From Anoplopoma fimbria (taxonomy: Eukaryota > Chordata > Actinopteri > Perciformes > Anoplopomatidae): 64,000 bases of DNA. A program made the translations under genes and the position numbers. The DNA lies in contig NC_072463.1 of the NCBI RefSeq assembly GCF_027596085.1, positions 2,235,276 to 2,299,275 of the forward strand, read 5' to 3'. Shown piece by piece: positions 60,701 to 64,000 of this stretch (position 1 is its first letter; each line of letters begins with the position of its first letter). The notes under the pieces were generated by a model, which ran no database searches, was not told where the DNA came from, and saw nothing but the letters and a program-made list of their open reading frames with translations.

Positions 60701-63215
60701 AGCTGGAGGAGAACATGAGGCAGGAGGCTCAGCAGACGGTAAAGGACTCTGAGGAGCAGTGGAGGACGGTCCTGCAGAACGCCGAGAGCACTCTGAAGAA
60801 AGCCGAGGTCCACTACTCGCTGTCCAGGGAGCTCGAGGCGTTCCGCTCCAAAGCAGGGAGCACCAGAACCTGGATCACCAAGCTGCAGCAACAGGCCAAG
60901 TCCAAAGGGAGCGGCACTGAGGGCAGCCGGGCTCAGATAGAGGACCGGCTGAACACAGCACAGGTGAACATCTAATACCAGGGCTCTTTACCAATAATAC
61001 ATTATATGTTTTAGTTTGTGTAGCTAAATTTCATCTGTCATTGTTTCCAACAGGGACGTTCATTCAAAAATATAATTTGCTTAAAGGCTTAGAGCAAAAT
61101 TGAATCATAATAAGATGATTTTTCAGATAGTGGATATTGTCTTTTCATAACACATTTGTTAAATCTGGACCGTGGACACATGAATGCTGTTTTACAAAAC
61201 AACATATAAGTAATACATTTGTTCATTATTGTGTCTTTAGGCCATCTTGAGCTCCAAGTCCAGGGGTGAGGCTCAGGTGATGGAGCTGAACAGACGAGCT
61301 CAGAGTCTGTGTGAGCAGAAAGACCTGCAGGGAGACAAGAAACTGGAGGTGGAGCAGACGGTCAGAGACAGCGAGCAGCAGTGGAGGACGCTCCTGAAGG
61401 ATGCTGAGGACACACAGAGGTACAGGAAGCTGCTTTTTAAGCTTTTTTAAGGGGAAACTTTATATCTGTTTTTTCTTTTAAAACAAATATAATGTATCCA
61501 TATTTGTTATCTCTTAAATTTGAAGGTTGAAATGAGACTGAATAATAGTTGGGTCGATCGTGGAGAGCTTAAACCGGTTAGATTTTTTGCAAACAGGCTA
61601 ATTTGTAAAAAGTCATTATGACACATTCTGGCAAATAAAAAAAAATGACCTAAATCAACAATGTGTGTTGACGGCTTCACGGCACTAAATCCAGATTGTA
61701 TTGCATTAGTAATAAGCAATATGACAACGCCACTAACATGATATATGATGATGCTGGCCTCGGCTGTAAGCATAAAGGAGCACATATTTCAGTAGAGGTG
61801 GGAGGGGGAAAGTTGTGTACATGTTTTTTGAGGTGAAGACACCAGACATGAGTTAGCCTCAAAGAAAACTGAAACTTTTTGAATTTGAAGCCAATGAAAG
61901 AGGTGATCCGAAAAACAGAGGAGGTAACGAGTTGCTTCACTCTCATTCTCATTCTTTTACACGTCAAGTGCGACACCTAGTGCTGAAATTCTGTAGCTCG
62001 GTCGGGTGATCAGTCAAACCAGTTAGAAATGTTTACACCGACCCATCCATAGGCTGAATTAACTGTGATGCTCATTTCTAACGTTACCCATCATCCCCTG
62101 TCACCCATCAGGCAGCTGAAGGGTGTCGTGGAGCGCATGGTGTCCTGTGAGTGCCAGCGAGGCCAGACTGAGGCCCGTCTGTCTGAGTGTCAGAAGCAGA
62201 CCTCCAACCTGCCGCGTCTCTTCCCCTGGCCGGGCCTGGGAGAGCGGAGGCAGGCGGTGGAACAGGCCCGGACCCTGCTGGACCAGAGCACAGCGTTGGC
62301 CCCCGTCCTCTCAGCCCTCCGCACACAGGTAGAGATCCTCACAGTCCACCACATGTTTCAGAGTGTTATTTATGATGAGGTCAAAACAAAACGGGTGCTT
62401 TGATGAAGCTGAAAGAATGTGATCACAAGTAAAGAAGGTTGAGTTGACTGTGGTTCACTGTTCTCCTCCAGGCGGCAGAGATGTTTGAGACCACAAAGGA
62501 TCCCAGCTGGTCAGATCCGTCCTGGTCATCCAAGGAGGAGAACATTCCTCCTCTGCTGAAAGAGCTCACTGTGAGTTCAGCTCTTGGTGGTGACGAGATT
62601 TACAGTAATGAAGTGTGAAGGAAATTATAAGGAGTGTTTTTAAGTCTTAATGTGTTGATGTAATCATGTTTAAATGAGACATAACTATTATGAATCGGTA
62701 GTTGCTAAGGGATAAAATGTTTTTTATTCATAATGTCTACCTTTTTTAAATCAACATATCAATTTCTAACATCTTTTACACTTCATTACTAGTGTGCCCT
62801 TTTATTTATGGGCACTTATTGCTTCCTAACACTGGAATGATATATCATAAGACTATGTTTGCTCCTTTATATTCTTGATAAAAGTTAAAACTCTATTTAT
62901 AAACTTCTGTATTTAGCACAACCACCACATCATCATTTCCCCTCCTACTCCATTATCCCGTTGTGTCCCTTTATCTTCCCTTTTTAAAAGTAGAGCACTT
63001 GTTTGACAAATGGCCGAGTTTCTCTGTAGAAACACTGCTGTTGTTTTCAGGAGGCGGTAGCGGACCTGGAGCGGGGCATGCAGACGGAGAGGCAGTGCAC
63101 CCAGCTGGTGGAGCAGCACGAAGCAGCCCAGGACTGGCTGAGGGAGCACGTTAAAGGACAGGGAGCTCCTCCAGAGGACAGACGGGGTCTGCACAACGCT
63201 GTCAACACGCTGAAG
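16069..63215 (+). CDS. syne2: syne2, nesprin-2 giant, 5' part (51 coding exons traced; 3' part outside window)
   Basis: Outer-nuclear-membrane LINC-complex protein: N-terminal CH domains bind F-actin, spectrin-like repeats span the cytoplasm, and a C-terminal KASH tail (beyond this window) binds SUN proteins. Exons: 16069-16156, 23289-23350, 26381-26476, 26568-26645, 27212-27304, 27745-27947, 29195-29394, 30387-30487, 33939-34052, 34594-34731, 35275-35439, 35832-35944, 36182-36350, 37148-37244, 37328-37527, 37825-37989, 38579-38719, 39145-39246, 39437-39625, 39753-39926, 40060-44121, 44652-44786, 45074-45199, 45916-46109, 46475-46556, 46778-46878, 47007-47127, 47581-47871, 48319-48914, 49414-49569, 49715-49865, 50741-50899, 51220-51387, 51533-51634, 51742-51942, 52884-53091, 53394-53506, 53588-53790, 53954-54061, 54602-54881, 55632-55961, 56088-56417, 57250-57549, 58382-58609, 58850-58966, 59804-60130, 60619-60963, 61241-61419, 62112-62328, 62472-62570, 63051-63215. 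All phases join: 12,882 nt, 4,294 codons. It is SYNE2 not SYNE1 because of [20 protein letters not shown] followed by [23 protein letters not shown] and [12 protein letters not shown], which match human nesprin-2 as I recall it. Confidence 0.93.
18010..18350. repeat. dispersed fish repeat, copy 1
   Basis: Contains GTCTGTCCGTCCGGGCTATT, CTCAAGGATGCACTGATTTG, GGACAAAGGTCAAAGGTGAA and CTCAGTGACGC. This phrase set (clinic-like 'rule' words such as CTCAAGGATGAACTGAT and GGTCAAAGGTCA) recurs at 26875-27110, so both belong to one interspersed family, probably a nonautonomous DNA transposon. Confidence 0.6.
18189..18203. promoter_or_regulatory. perfect palindromic estrogen response element-like site
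   Basis: AGGTCACTGTGACCT is the exact 15-bp AGGTCA-N3-TGACCT consensus for estrogen receptors. It is preceded at about 18177 by AGGTCAAAGGTGA, a DR1-like pair. It lies within the dispersed repeat in syne2 intron 1. The match is seen; binding is not shown. Confidence 0.45.
19050..19068 (+). CDS. syne2: syne2 candidate alternative first exon, form B
   Basis: ATG AGT AAT CCC ATC ATG G ends at a strong donor GTGAGT, in the same phase as exon 1. Spliced to exon 2 it would give MSNPIMVEQEQIQ. It is short, so chance is a real possibility. Confidence 0.3.
21324..21402 (+). CDS. syne2: syne2 candidate alternative first exon, form C
   Basis: ATG opens [18 protein letters not shown] and continues NDFIELYN, 26 codons plus one base, ending at consensus donor TG/GTGAGT in the phase needed for exon 2. 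The end ([16 protein letters not shown]) resembles exon 1 ([16 protein letters not shown]) in spacing and charge. Likely an alternative promoter isoform; not proven. Confidence 0.5.
23289..27304 (+). CDS. syne2: syne2 exons 2-5: first calponin-homology domain (CH1)
   Basis: Exons 23289-23350, 26381-26476, 26568-26645 and 27212-27304 encode residues 30-139. Hallmarks in order: [18 protein letters not shown] (CH1 first helix), [58 protein letters not shown] and [11 protein letters not shown]. This is an intact type-1 CH domain, the half of the actin-binding pair that carries most F-actin affinity in the spectrin/nesprin family. No key segment is missing. Confidence 0.95.
23351..26380 (+). other. 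syne2 intron 2 (3.0 kb)
   Basis: Contains a LINE-type fragment (about 23768-23870: GAATCAGAATCAGAAGCTGT ... ACATACAAGGAATTTGGCTA), a C10(CT)n microsatellite at about 24649-24705 and pyrimidine-rich DNA to about 24900. No further exon found. Confidence 0.65.
24647..24706. repeat. poly-C followed by (CT)n microsatellite
   Basis: A run of about 13 C passes directly into about 22 CT units in syne2 intron 2, followed at 24840-24900 by CCCTCCCTCC-type DNA. It is a long polypurine/polypyrimidine tract. Confidence 0.95.
26860..27120. repeat. dispersed fish repeat, copy 2
   Basis: Same family as 18010-18350: CTGTCCGTCCGTCTTTACTT, GATGAACTGATTTGATTTTA, GGTCAAAGGTCACTGCGACA and TCACACAATGTCTAATGGGA. 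The response-element-like palindrome is decayed here (AGGTCACTGCGACAT). It lies in intron 4 and ends about 100 nt before exon 5. Confidence 0.6.
27745..30487 (+). CDS. syne2: syne2 exons 6-8: Ser-rich linker and second CH domain (CH2)
   Basis: Exons 27745-27947, 29195-29394 and 30387-30487 encode residues 140-307. [19 protein letters not shown] and the following Ser/Pro-rich stretch (to about residue 188) form the inter-CH linker. CH2 runs from [15 protein letters not shown] through [60 protein letters not shown] and [20 protein letters not shown]. The [15 protein letters not shown] ending is a nesprin hallmark. Exon 8 begins inside a GATGTGGATGCAG/ATGTGGAC near-duplication, so its acceptor was chosen by phase and by the expected D-V-D-V sequence. 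Confidence 0.94.
27948..29194 (+). other. syne2 intron 6 with dispersed repeat
   Basis: Positions about 28510-28990 carry a complex interspersed repeat (AAAGGGATAGATTGGATTTT, GTTTGGAGAAGCAGACAGGA, GTCTACTGCTGCCTCCATCG, AAAGGGTTAGTTTGGATTCA). AAAGGGATAG/AAAGGGTTAG blocks mark both halves. No coding sequence seen. Confidence 0.5.
29395..30386 (+). other. syne2 intron 7 with dispersed repeat
   Basis: Positions about 29455-29680 belong to an interspersed element (AACATCATGCTGTATTGAAG, CTCATGTTTACAATGTTTAC, GAGGAGTCGCCCCTGGTGGA). About 135 bp of it recurs almost exactly at 47383-47515. No other coding signal. Confidence 0.65.
30488..33938 (+). other. syne2 intron 8 (3.5 kb)
   Basis: Apart from the candidate cassette exon at 31578-31667, I see only AT-rich DNA, a poly-T at about 30908-30920 and a C-run near 31903. 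No other coding or repeat signal that I can name. Confidence 0.6.
31578..31667 (+). CDS. syne2: syne2 candidate cassette exon, 30 codons, Ser/Pro-rich
   Basis: A very strong pyrimidine tract (about 31535-31575) and CCTAG precede a 90-nt stop-free block that ends GCGACAG/GTACAC. It reads [17 protein letters not shown] then [13 protein letters not shown]. Exon 8 ends and exon 9 starts in phase 0, so inclusion keeps frame and would lengthen the linker between CH2 and the first spectrin repeat. I recall no counterpart in human nesprin-2. Probably alternatively spliced; could also be constitutive in this species. Confidence 0.6.
33939..36350 (+). CDS. syne2: syne2 exons 9-13: first spectrin-like repeats
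   Basis: Exons 33939-34052, 34594-34731, 35275-35439, 35832-35944 and 36182-36350 encode residues 308-540. The helices read [92 protein letters not shown] and [20 protein letters not shown]. They follow human nesprin-2 segments (FMESFNEEK, LQLREAWDGL, ALPPPLHQTEAWL, VPPNKLEEMKRR, as recalled). Trp residues at helix starts and the ~105-residue periodicity fit spectrin-like triple helices. Confidence 0.9.
34053..34593 (+). other. syne2 intron 9, LINE-tail-like
   Basis: T/A-rich, with a diverged LINE-type tail at about 34330-34385 (AATTTCCCTCAGCATAAATA then AAGTTCTATCT). No coding signal. Confidence 0.5.
34799..35029. mobile_element. Tc1/mariner-type miniature element with TIRs
   Basis: A 231-bp element in syne2 intron 10. 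The left end is TACAGTACCAGTCAAAAGTC and continues TGGACACACCTTCTCATTCAA. The right end, reverse-complemented, matches it over about 41 bases with two mismatches. TA at both outer edges fits the TA target of Tc1/mariner. The interior is AT-rich without a transposase frame, so it is nonautonomous. Confidence 0.88.
36351..37147 (+). other. syne2 intron 13
   Basis: About 800 bp of AT-rich DNA; nothing recognised. Confidence 0.6.
37148..39926 (+). CDS. syne2: syne2 exons 14-20: spectrin-like repeats before the Gln/Pro insert
   Basis: Exons 37148-37244, 37328-37527, 37825-37989, 38579-38719, 39145-39246, 39437-39625 and 39753-39926 encode residues 541-896. Markers: [107 protein letters not shown] and [37 protein letters not shown] and the IQEAK region are the human equivalents I recall. 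Exon 19 ends with a short seven-Gln run (39577-39600). The exon 20 end is uncertain: a GT donor at 39927 (adds ASFLL) or a noncanonical GC donor at 39912; both keep phase 0. Confidence 0.88.
40060..44121 (+). CDS. syne2: syne2 exon 21: giant 1,354-codon Gln/Pro-rich exon
   Basis: A single 4,062-nt stop-free exon between TTTCAATTTCAG and GAG/GTAAAT, phase 0 on both sides, residues 897-2250. Parts: 40060-40375, a non-repetitive head with [14 protein letters not shown] and [16 protein letters not shown]; 40376 to about 41120, Gln-rich runs; about 41671-41990, ten-residue repeats; about 41990-43230, mixed QP/SQ/PQ sequence with some Tyr; 43231-43662, six 24-residue repeats; 43663-43950, PQPK-rich; 43951-44121, a helical tail ([20 protein letters not shown]) that looks like part of a spectrin-like repeat. 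By eye Gln is commonest, then Pro and Ser; Cys and large hydrophobics are rare. Gln codons mix CAA and CAG. It is probably intrinsically disordered. Antisense frames here are by-products of the repeats. I know of no such segment in human nesprin-2. Confidence 0.88.
41671..41990 (+). repeat. syne2: 30-bp (10-residue) coding repeat in exon 21
   Basis: About ten to eleven in-frame units of the form TCCATGACCCATCCTCAAAC-TTATCCTCAG, coding for S-x-T/A-H/Q-P/S-Q-T/I-Y/H-P-Q (for example [10 protein letters not shown]). There are also extra 12-bp sub-units ACCCATCCTCAG (THPQ). Early units are diverged and later units nearly identical. Confidence 0.9.
43231..43662 (+). repeat. syne2: 72-bp (24-residue) coding repeat, six copies, in exon 21
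   Basis: Copies start at 43231, 43303, 43375, 43447, 43519 and 43591. Each codes for [25 protein letters not shown]. Differences are limited to a few bases (CAACCC/CCACCC, ATTTACC/CTTACC, CCCGAA/CCTGAA). The last copy decays into [11 protein letters not shown]. Such high identity, including at silent sites, indicates very recent expansion or gene conversion. Confidence 0.95.
44652..46109 (+). CDS. syne2: syne2 exons 22-24: spectrin-like repeats after the insert
   Basis: Exons 44652-44786, 45074-45199 and 45916-46109. [60 protein letters not shown] and [20 protein letters not shown] match human nesprin-2 (SLAKYLKAVEELKNN, RDVCAKWESLHHEL, HEACFSEEGCLYQ...MEVLRELCEEL as I recall). Colinearity on both sides of exon 21 shows that the Gln/Pro segment is an insertion within the ordinary repeat series. 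Confidence 0.9.
46475..47127 (+). CDS. syne2: syne2 exons 25-27: linker and next repeat start
   Basis: Exons 46475-46556, 46778-46878 and 47007-47127 encode a charged, low-complexity linker ([39 protein letters not shown]) and then [20 protein letters not shown]. The last segment lines up with human LLERYDTYRDILEHHLQNN. An alternative acceptor at 46714 (CATACAG) would extend exon 26 in frame by 21 residues, but those residues mostly translate the pyrimidine tract, so I prefer 46778. Confidence 0.82.
47128..47580 (+). repeat. syne2 intron 27, filled by dispersed repeat copy
   Basis: From about 47180 to 47520 the intron is an interspersed element (ACCACAGACTGTATATAAGG, GGTAGCCCCGCCCTAAAGCA). 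Its 47383-47515 part is nearly identical to 29460-29595 in intron 7 (CATCATGCTGTATTGAAGAA through GTCATTTTCTCATAGACTT). It ends only about 60 nt before exon 28. Confidence 0.75.
47581..48914 (+). CDS. syne2: syne2 exons 28-29: spectrin-like repeats
   Basis: Exons 47581-47871 (97 codons) and 48319-48914 (198 codons plus two bases). Helices include [80 protein letters not shown] and [12 protein letters not shown]. The last motif matches human LKDPTVPAVKHR, a strong nesprin-2 anchor. Exon 29 is the longest ordinary exon and covers nearly two repeats. Confidence 0.92.
48915..49413 (+). other. syne2 intron 29
   Basis: AT-rich, with a short (TATAT)n-type stretch at 49275-49300. Nothing else seen. 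Confidence 0.6.
49414..51942 (+). CDS. syne2: syne2 exons 30-35: spectrin-like repeats
   Basis: Exons 49414-49569, 49715-49865, 50741-50899, 51220-51387, 51533-51634 and 51742-51942. Landmarks: [36 protein letters not shown] (human QASYMGKENLKKRI), [20 protein letters not shown] (human EPPFEKEANIIVDRWLDINE), [28 protein letters not shown] (human AEIQFLLQSSEIPLELQVME). The correspondence is continuous and ungapped across exon joins, which confirms the splice choices. Confidence 0.93.
49866..50740 (+). other. syne2 intron 31 with retroelement fragment
   Basis: About 49955-50050 (TTTAGGTTCATTTATTATCA, TTGTACACAGGGTTCCACAA) resembles a fish LINE fragment. A short (GT)n lies at 50715-50732 next to the exon 32 acceptor. 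Confidence 0.45.
52228..52395 (+). repeat. SINE-like fragment
   Basis: Words such as AGGGAGACACTGAACCCAAA, GCAGCCCAGGGCTCCT and GAATGGGTTGAATGCAGAGG, followed by TTTCATGTATGCAACTGTAT, form the familiar 3' half of fish V-SINE/LINE-mobilised elements. Confidence 0.55.
52493..52790. mobile_element. hAT-like miniature element remnant
   Basis: Begins AGGGCTGGGCAATTTGAAGT and ends TATCAGTGTTATATCGACCT. Internal ATATCACGATATTCAAAAT and CTTAAACGATATTTAGTCTC are typical of the very common GGGCTGGGCAAT fish element. The right terminus is decayed. No transposase. Confidence 0.6.
52884..54881 (+). CDS. syne2: syne2 exons 36-40: spectrin-like repeats leading into the array
   Basis: Exons 52884-53091, 53394-53506, 53588-53790, 53954-54061 and 54602-54881. 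Markers: [40 protein letters not shown] (human NFNDWFSNIKVNLKECFE), [71 protein letters not shown] and [20 protein letters not shown]. The second half of exon 40 is related to the second halves of the tandem units that follow (compare [16 protein letters not shown] in unit 6). Confidence 0.9.
53135..53225. repeat. (TTTTA)n microsatellite
   Basis: About 90 bp of TTTTA/TTTATTTTAT repeats in intron 36. It keeps reading frames open for Phe/Leu/Ile-rich peptides, which are artefacts. Confidence 0.9.
54386..54412. repeat. (TTA)n microsatellite
   Basis: About nine TTA/ATT units in intron 39. Confidence 0.85.
54882..55631 (+). other. syne2 intron 40 with dispersed repeat
   Basis: Positions about 55425-55585 (GGGATCATCAAAGTCATTAG, CCTCTGAGGACCATGGATGT, CCATGGGTATCCATCCAAAA) belong to a common fish interspersed repeat. 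No other exon seen. Confidence 0.5.
55632..55961 (+). CDS. syne2: syne2 exon 41: tandem spectrin-like unit 1 (110 codons)
   Basis: One unit per exon, phase 0 both ends, residues 3416-3525. Starts [20 protein letters not shown], then [52 protein letters not shown] and ends QTAQ at a donor. The conserved Trp residues (EEQW, SWI) are spectrin-like helix positions. Homologous to units 2-7. Confidence 0.95.
56088..56417 (+). CDS. syne2: syne2 exon 42: tandem unit 2 (110 codons)
   Basis: Starts [60 protein letters not shown]; ends QVTQ. Identical exon length to unit 1, separated by only 126 nt of intron, as expected from a local exon duplication. Confidence 0.95.
56418..57249 (+). other. syne2 intron 42
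   Basis: AT-rich; part (56780-56970) stays open in one frame but has no splice-compatible signals or homology to the flanking units. Nothing else recognised. Confidence 0.55.
57250..57549 (+). CDS. syne2: syne2 exon 43: tandem unit 3 (100 codons, short form)
   Basis: Starts [23 protein letters not shown] is replaced by [58 protein letters not shown]. About ten residues are missing between the two Trp landmarks compared with units 1 and 2, so one helix is shorter. Confidence 0.95.
57550..58381 (+). repeat. syne2 intron 43 with two related repeat blocks
   Basis: About 57775-57980 and 58005-58195 share a diverged sequence: AACCGCAGAGGTCACCTCCT/AACCGCAAAGGTCTCCTCCT, AACAGACCAACTAATTAAAA/AATCAGACCCATTGATTAAA, TTGCTCAACTTGTTCCTCTG/TTGTTCAACTTGTTTCTCTC. 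It is a direct duplication of a dispersed element roughly 230 bp long. Confidence 0.65.
58382..58966 (+). CDS. syne2: syne2 exons 44-45: tandem unit 4, split by an intron
   Basis: Exons 58382-58609 (76 codons) and 58850-58966 (39 codons). Starts [40 protein letters not shown]; second exon [20 protein letters not shown], ends LHAAQ. The intron lies in phase 0 before the second Trp landmark. Units 1, 2, 3, 5 and 6 have no intron there. Confidence 0.94.
58967..59803 (+). other. syne2 intron 45 with probable dispersed repeat
   Basis: About 59130-59720 (AGGAAGTTTCGGTATTTTTC, AACACAAAGCTACATCAAAC, TTCCGGCAACAAGTCACATG, AGTGGACCTATAGGACATAG) has the look of a long interspersed fish repeat. No coding signal. 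Confidence 0.45.
59804..60130 (+). CDS. syne2: syne2 exon 46: tandem unit 5 (109 codons)
   Basis: Starts [80 protein letters not shown]; ends STAQ. One residue shorter than units 1 and 2. Confidence 0.95.
60131..60618 (+). other. syne2 intron 46
   Basis: AT-rich; nothing recognised. Confidence 0.6.
60619..60963 (+). CDS. syne2: syne2 exon 47: tandem unit 6 (115 codons)
   Basis: Starts [80 protein letters not shown]; ends NTAQ. Five residues longer than units 1 and 2, in the C-terminal helix. Confidence 0.95.
61241..62328 (+). CDS. syne2: syne2 exons 48-49: tandem unit 7 (diverged, terminal)
   Basis: Exons 61241-61419 and 62112-62328, joined in phase 2/1. Starts [57 protein letters not shown]; then a new sequence [20 protein letters not shown], ...[20 protein letters not shown]. 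The first half is a unit copy; the second half departs from the array and returns to the ordinary nesprin-2 series. Human has one unit here (LLKPEGDARIETI...SNQWDNTL as I recall), apparently equivalent to the fused ends of this array. Confidence 0.92.
61420..62111 (+). other. syne2 intron 48
   Basis: AT-rich, with a poly-A at 61628-61646. Nothing else recognised. Confidence 0.6.
62472..63215 (+). CDS. syne2: syne2 exons 50-51: last exons in window
   Basis: Exons 62472-62570 ([20 protein letters not shown]...) and 63051-63215 ([20 protein letters not shown]...LHNAVNTLK, donor GTCAGG). They follow human nesprin-2 YLLECTKNPSFSEEPW and HESLLQQLQDSVQKLDGHVR. The next exon is beyond position 64000, so the gene is cut by the window. 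Confidence 0.9.
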
Positions 63216-64000
63216 GTCAGGAGATGAATCACATACACACATTGTTAGTTGCAATTATGAGAAAACCCAGTGGCACCGATTTTGATCTGACAATGACATC
63301 ATTCATGTTTTATAGCACCAAACTGAAGGAATCCCTTTAACAAACCAATACATTTCAAGGACATTTAAGGAAGACATGATGATTCATGTTTGGACGGTGT
63401 AATAATAAAAATAATACATTTGATTTAATAATCGCTTTTCAAAAAAAATTGACATTTTACAAAGGGGATAAAATATAGAGAAATATTTTAAAACATACAC
63501 AGATGTGTATGCATGTTCAGTTTTTTACCACTTAAAACATCACCAACTCTTTGACTTTTCTCACAATTGATATATTGTCAAACAGTGGAAATCCAACGAT
63601 CAATCTCATTCTATGAGTTTTTTGACAGTCAAACTTACACACATGTGCTTCATGATGGTTCTACGTCGAGCACATAGCAACAAAAACAATAACGTCACCC
63701 ACACACACACACACACACACACACGCACGCGCGCATCATGTCGTCGGGTGGATGTTCCTCAGAGTAAGTGAAGAAGATGTAAGGTTTGTTATTCGTAACA
63801 CCTGCAAGTCCAAAATAAGCCTTGGAGGAACAACCATAAAAACATTTGTAACAAATCTCAGTGAGAGAAGGTTATTTAATGGTCATTGAATTTGAATTTA
63901 CCATGAAAGTAAAGTTACAAAATGTTTTTGTTTGCTGTCATTTACGTTCTTAGAAAGAAAGAAAATCAGGTCAGACTTTAAAAAACATTTGGTGCATTGC
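63216..64000 (+). other. syne2 intron 51, incomplete at window end
   Basis: AT-rich intron with a (CA)n/(CG) microsatellite at about 63700-63735 (alternating purine-pyrimidine, capable of Z-DNA). No acceptor plus coding block found before the edge. Confidence 0.65.
63700..63735. repeat. (CA)n with CGCGCG tail
   Basis: ACACACAC... passing into GCACGCGCGCA, a dinucleotide microsatellite in intron 51. Confidence 0.9.

Noticed and set aside
16069..63215. Assignment to syne1 (nesprin-1)
   Set aside because: CH linker, [33 protein letters not shown] and the KPEGD unit fit nesprin-2 better, and gphb5 linkage matches the SYNE2 region.

Overview
This is vertebrate nuclear DNA, almost certainly from a teleost fish. 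Genes have short exons with GT-AG introns, the background is AT-rich, and there are many dispersed repeats of the kind common in spiny-rayed (percomorph) fish: Tc1/mariner-like and hAT-like miniature elements, LINE 3' tails, SINE-like fragments and microsatellites. I see no bacterial, viral or CRISPR features and could not recognise any RNA gene.

Layout. (1) Positions 964-5209, minus strand: gphb5, the beta subunit of the glycoprotein hormone thyrostimulin, in three coding exons; a large CT/GA satellite fills part of its second intron. (2) Positions 5210 to about 16030: an intergenic stretch with no gene I can support. It holds a 21/42-bp minisatellite split by an inserted element, a 38-bp minisatellite of about 13.6 copies, and short repeat remnants. 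(3) Positions 16069 to the window end, plus strand: the 5' part of syne2 (nesprin-2 giant). I could trace 51 coding exons whose phases all join, giving 12,882 nt or 4,294 codons. The gene runs off the right edge before the C-terminal repeats and the KASH membrane anchor.

The syne2 protein reads, in order: a short N-terminus; two calponin-homology domains (actin binding) with a Ser-rich linker; a run of spectrin-like helices; one enormous exon (40060-44121, 1,354 codons) coding for a Gln/Pro-rich, internally repeated, probably disordered segment; more spectrin-like helices; and a tandem array of seven related ~110-residue spectrin-like units (55632-62328). From memory, human nesprin-2 has no Gln/Pro insert and only one copy of the unit, so both look like lineage-specific elaborations. 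Three different first exons, all ending in the same phase, and one in-frame 30-codon cassette exon suggest several N-terminal isoforms.

How they work together: nesprin-2 links the nuclear envelope to cytoplasmic actin, whereas gphb5 encodes a secreted hormone subunit; the two are unrelated in function. Their proximity fits the human 14q23 region, where GPHB5 and SYNE2 lie near each other, though in human several genes separate them. Human comparisons are from memory and were not searched.
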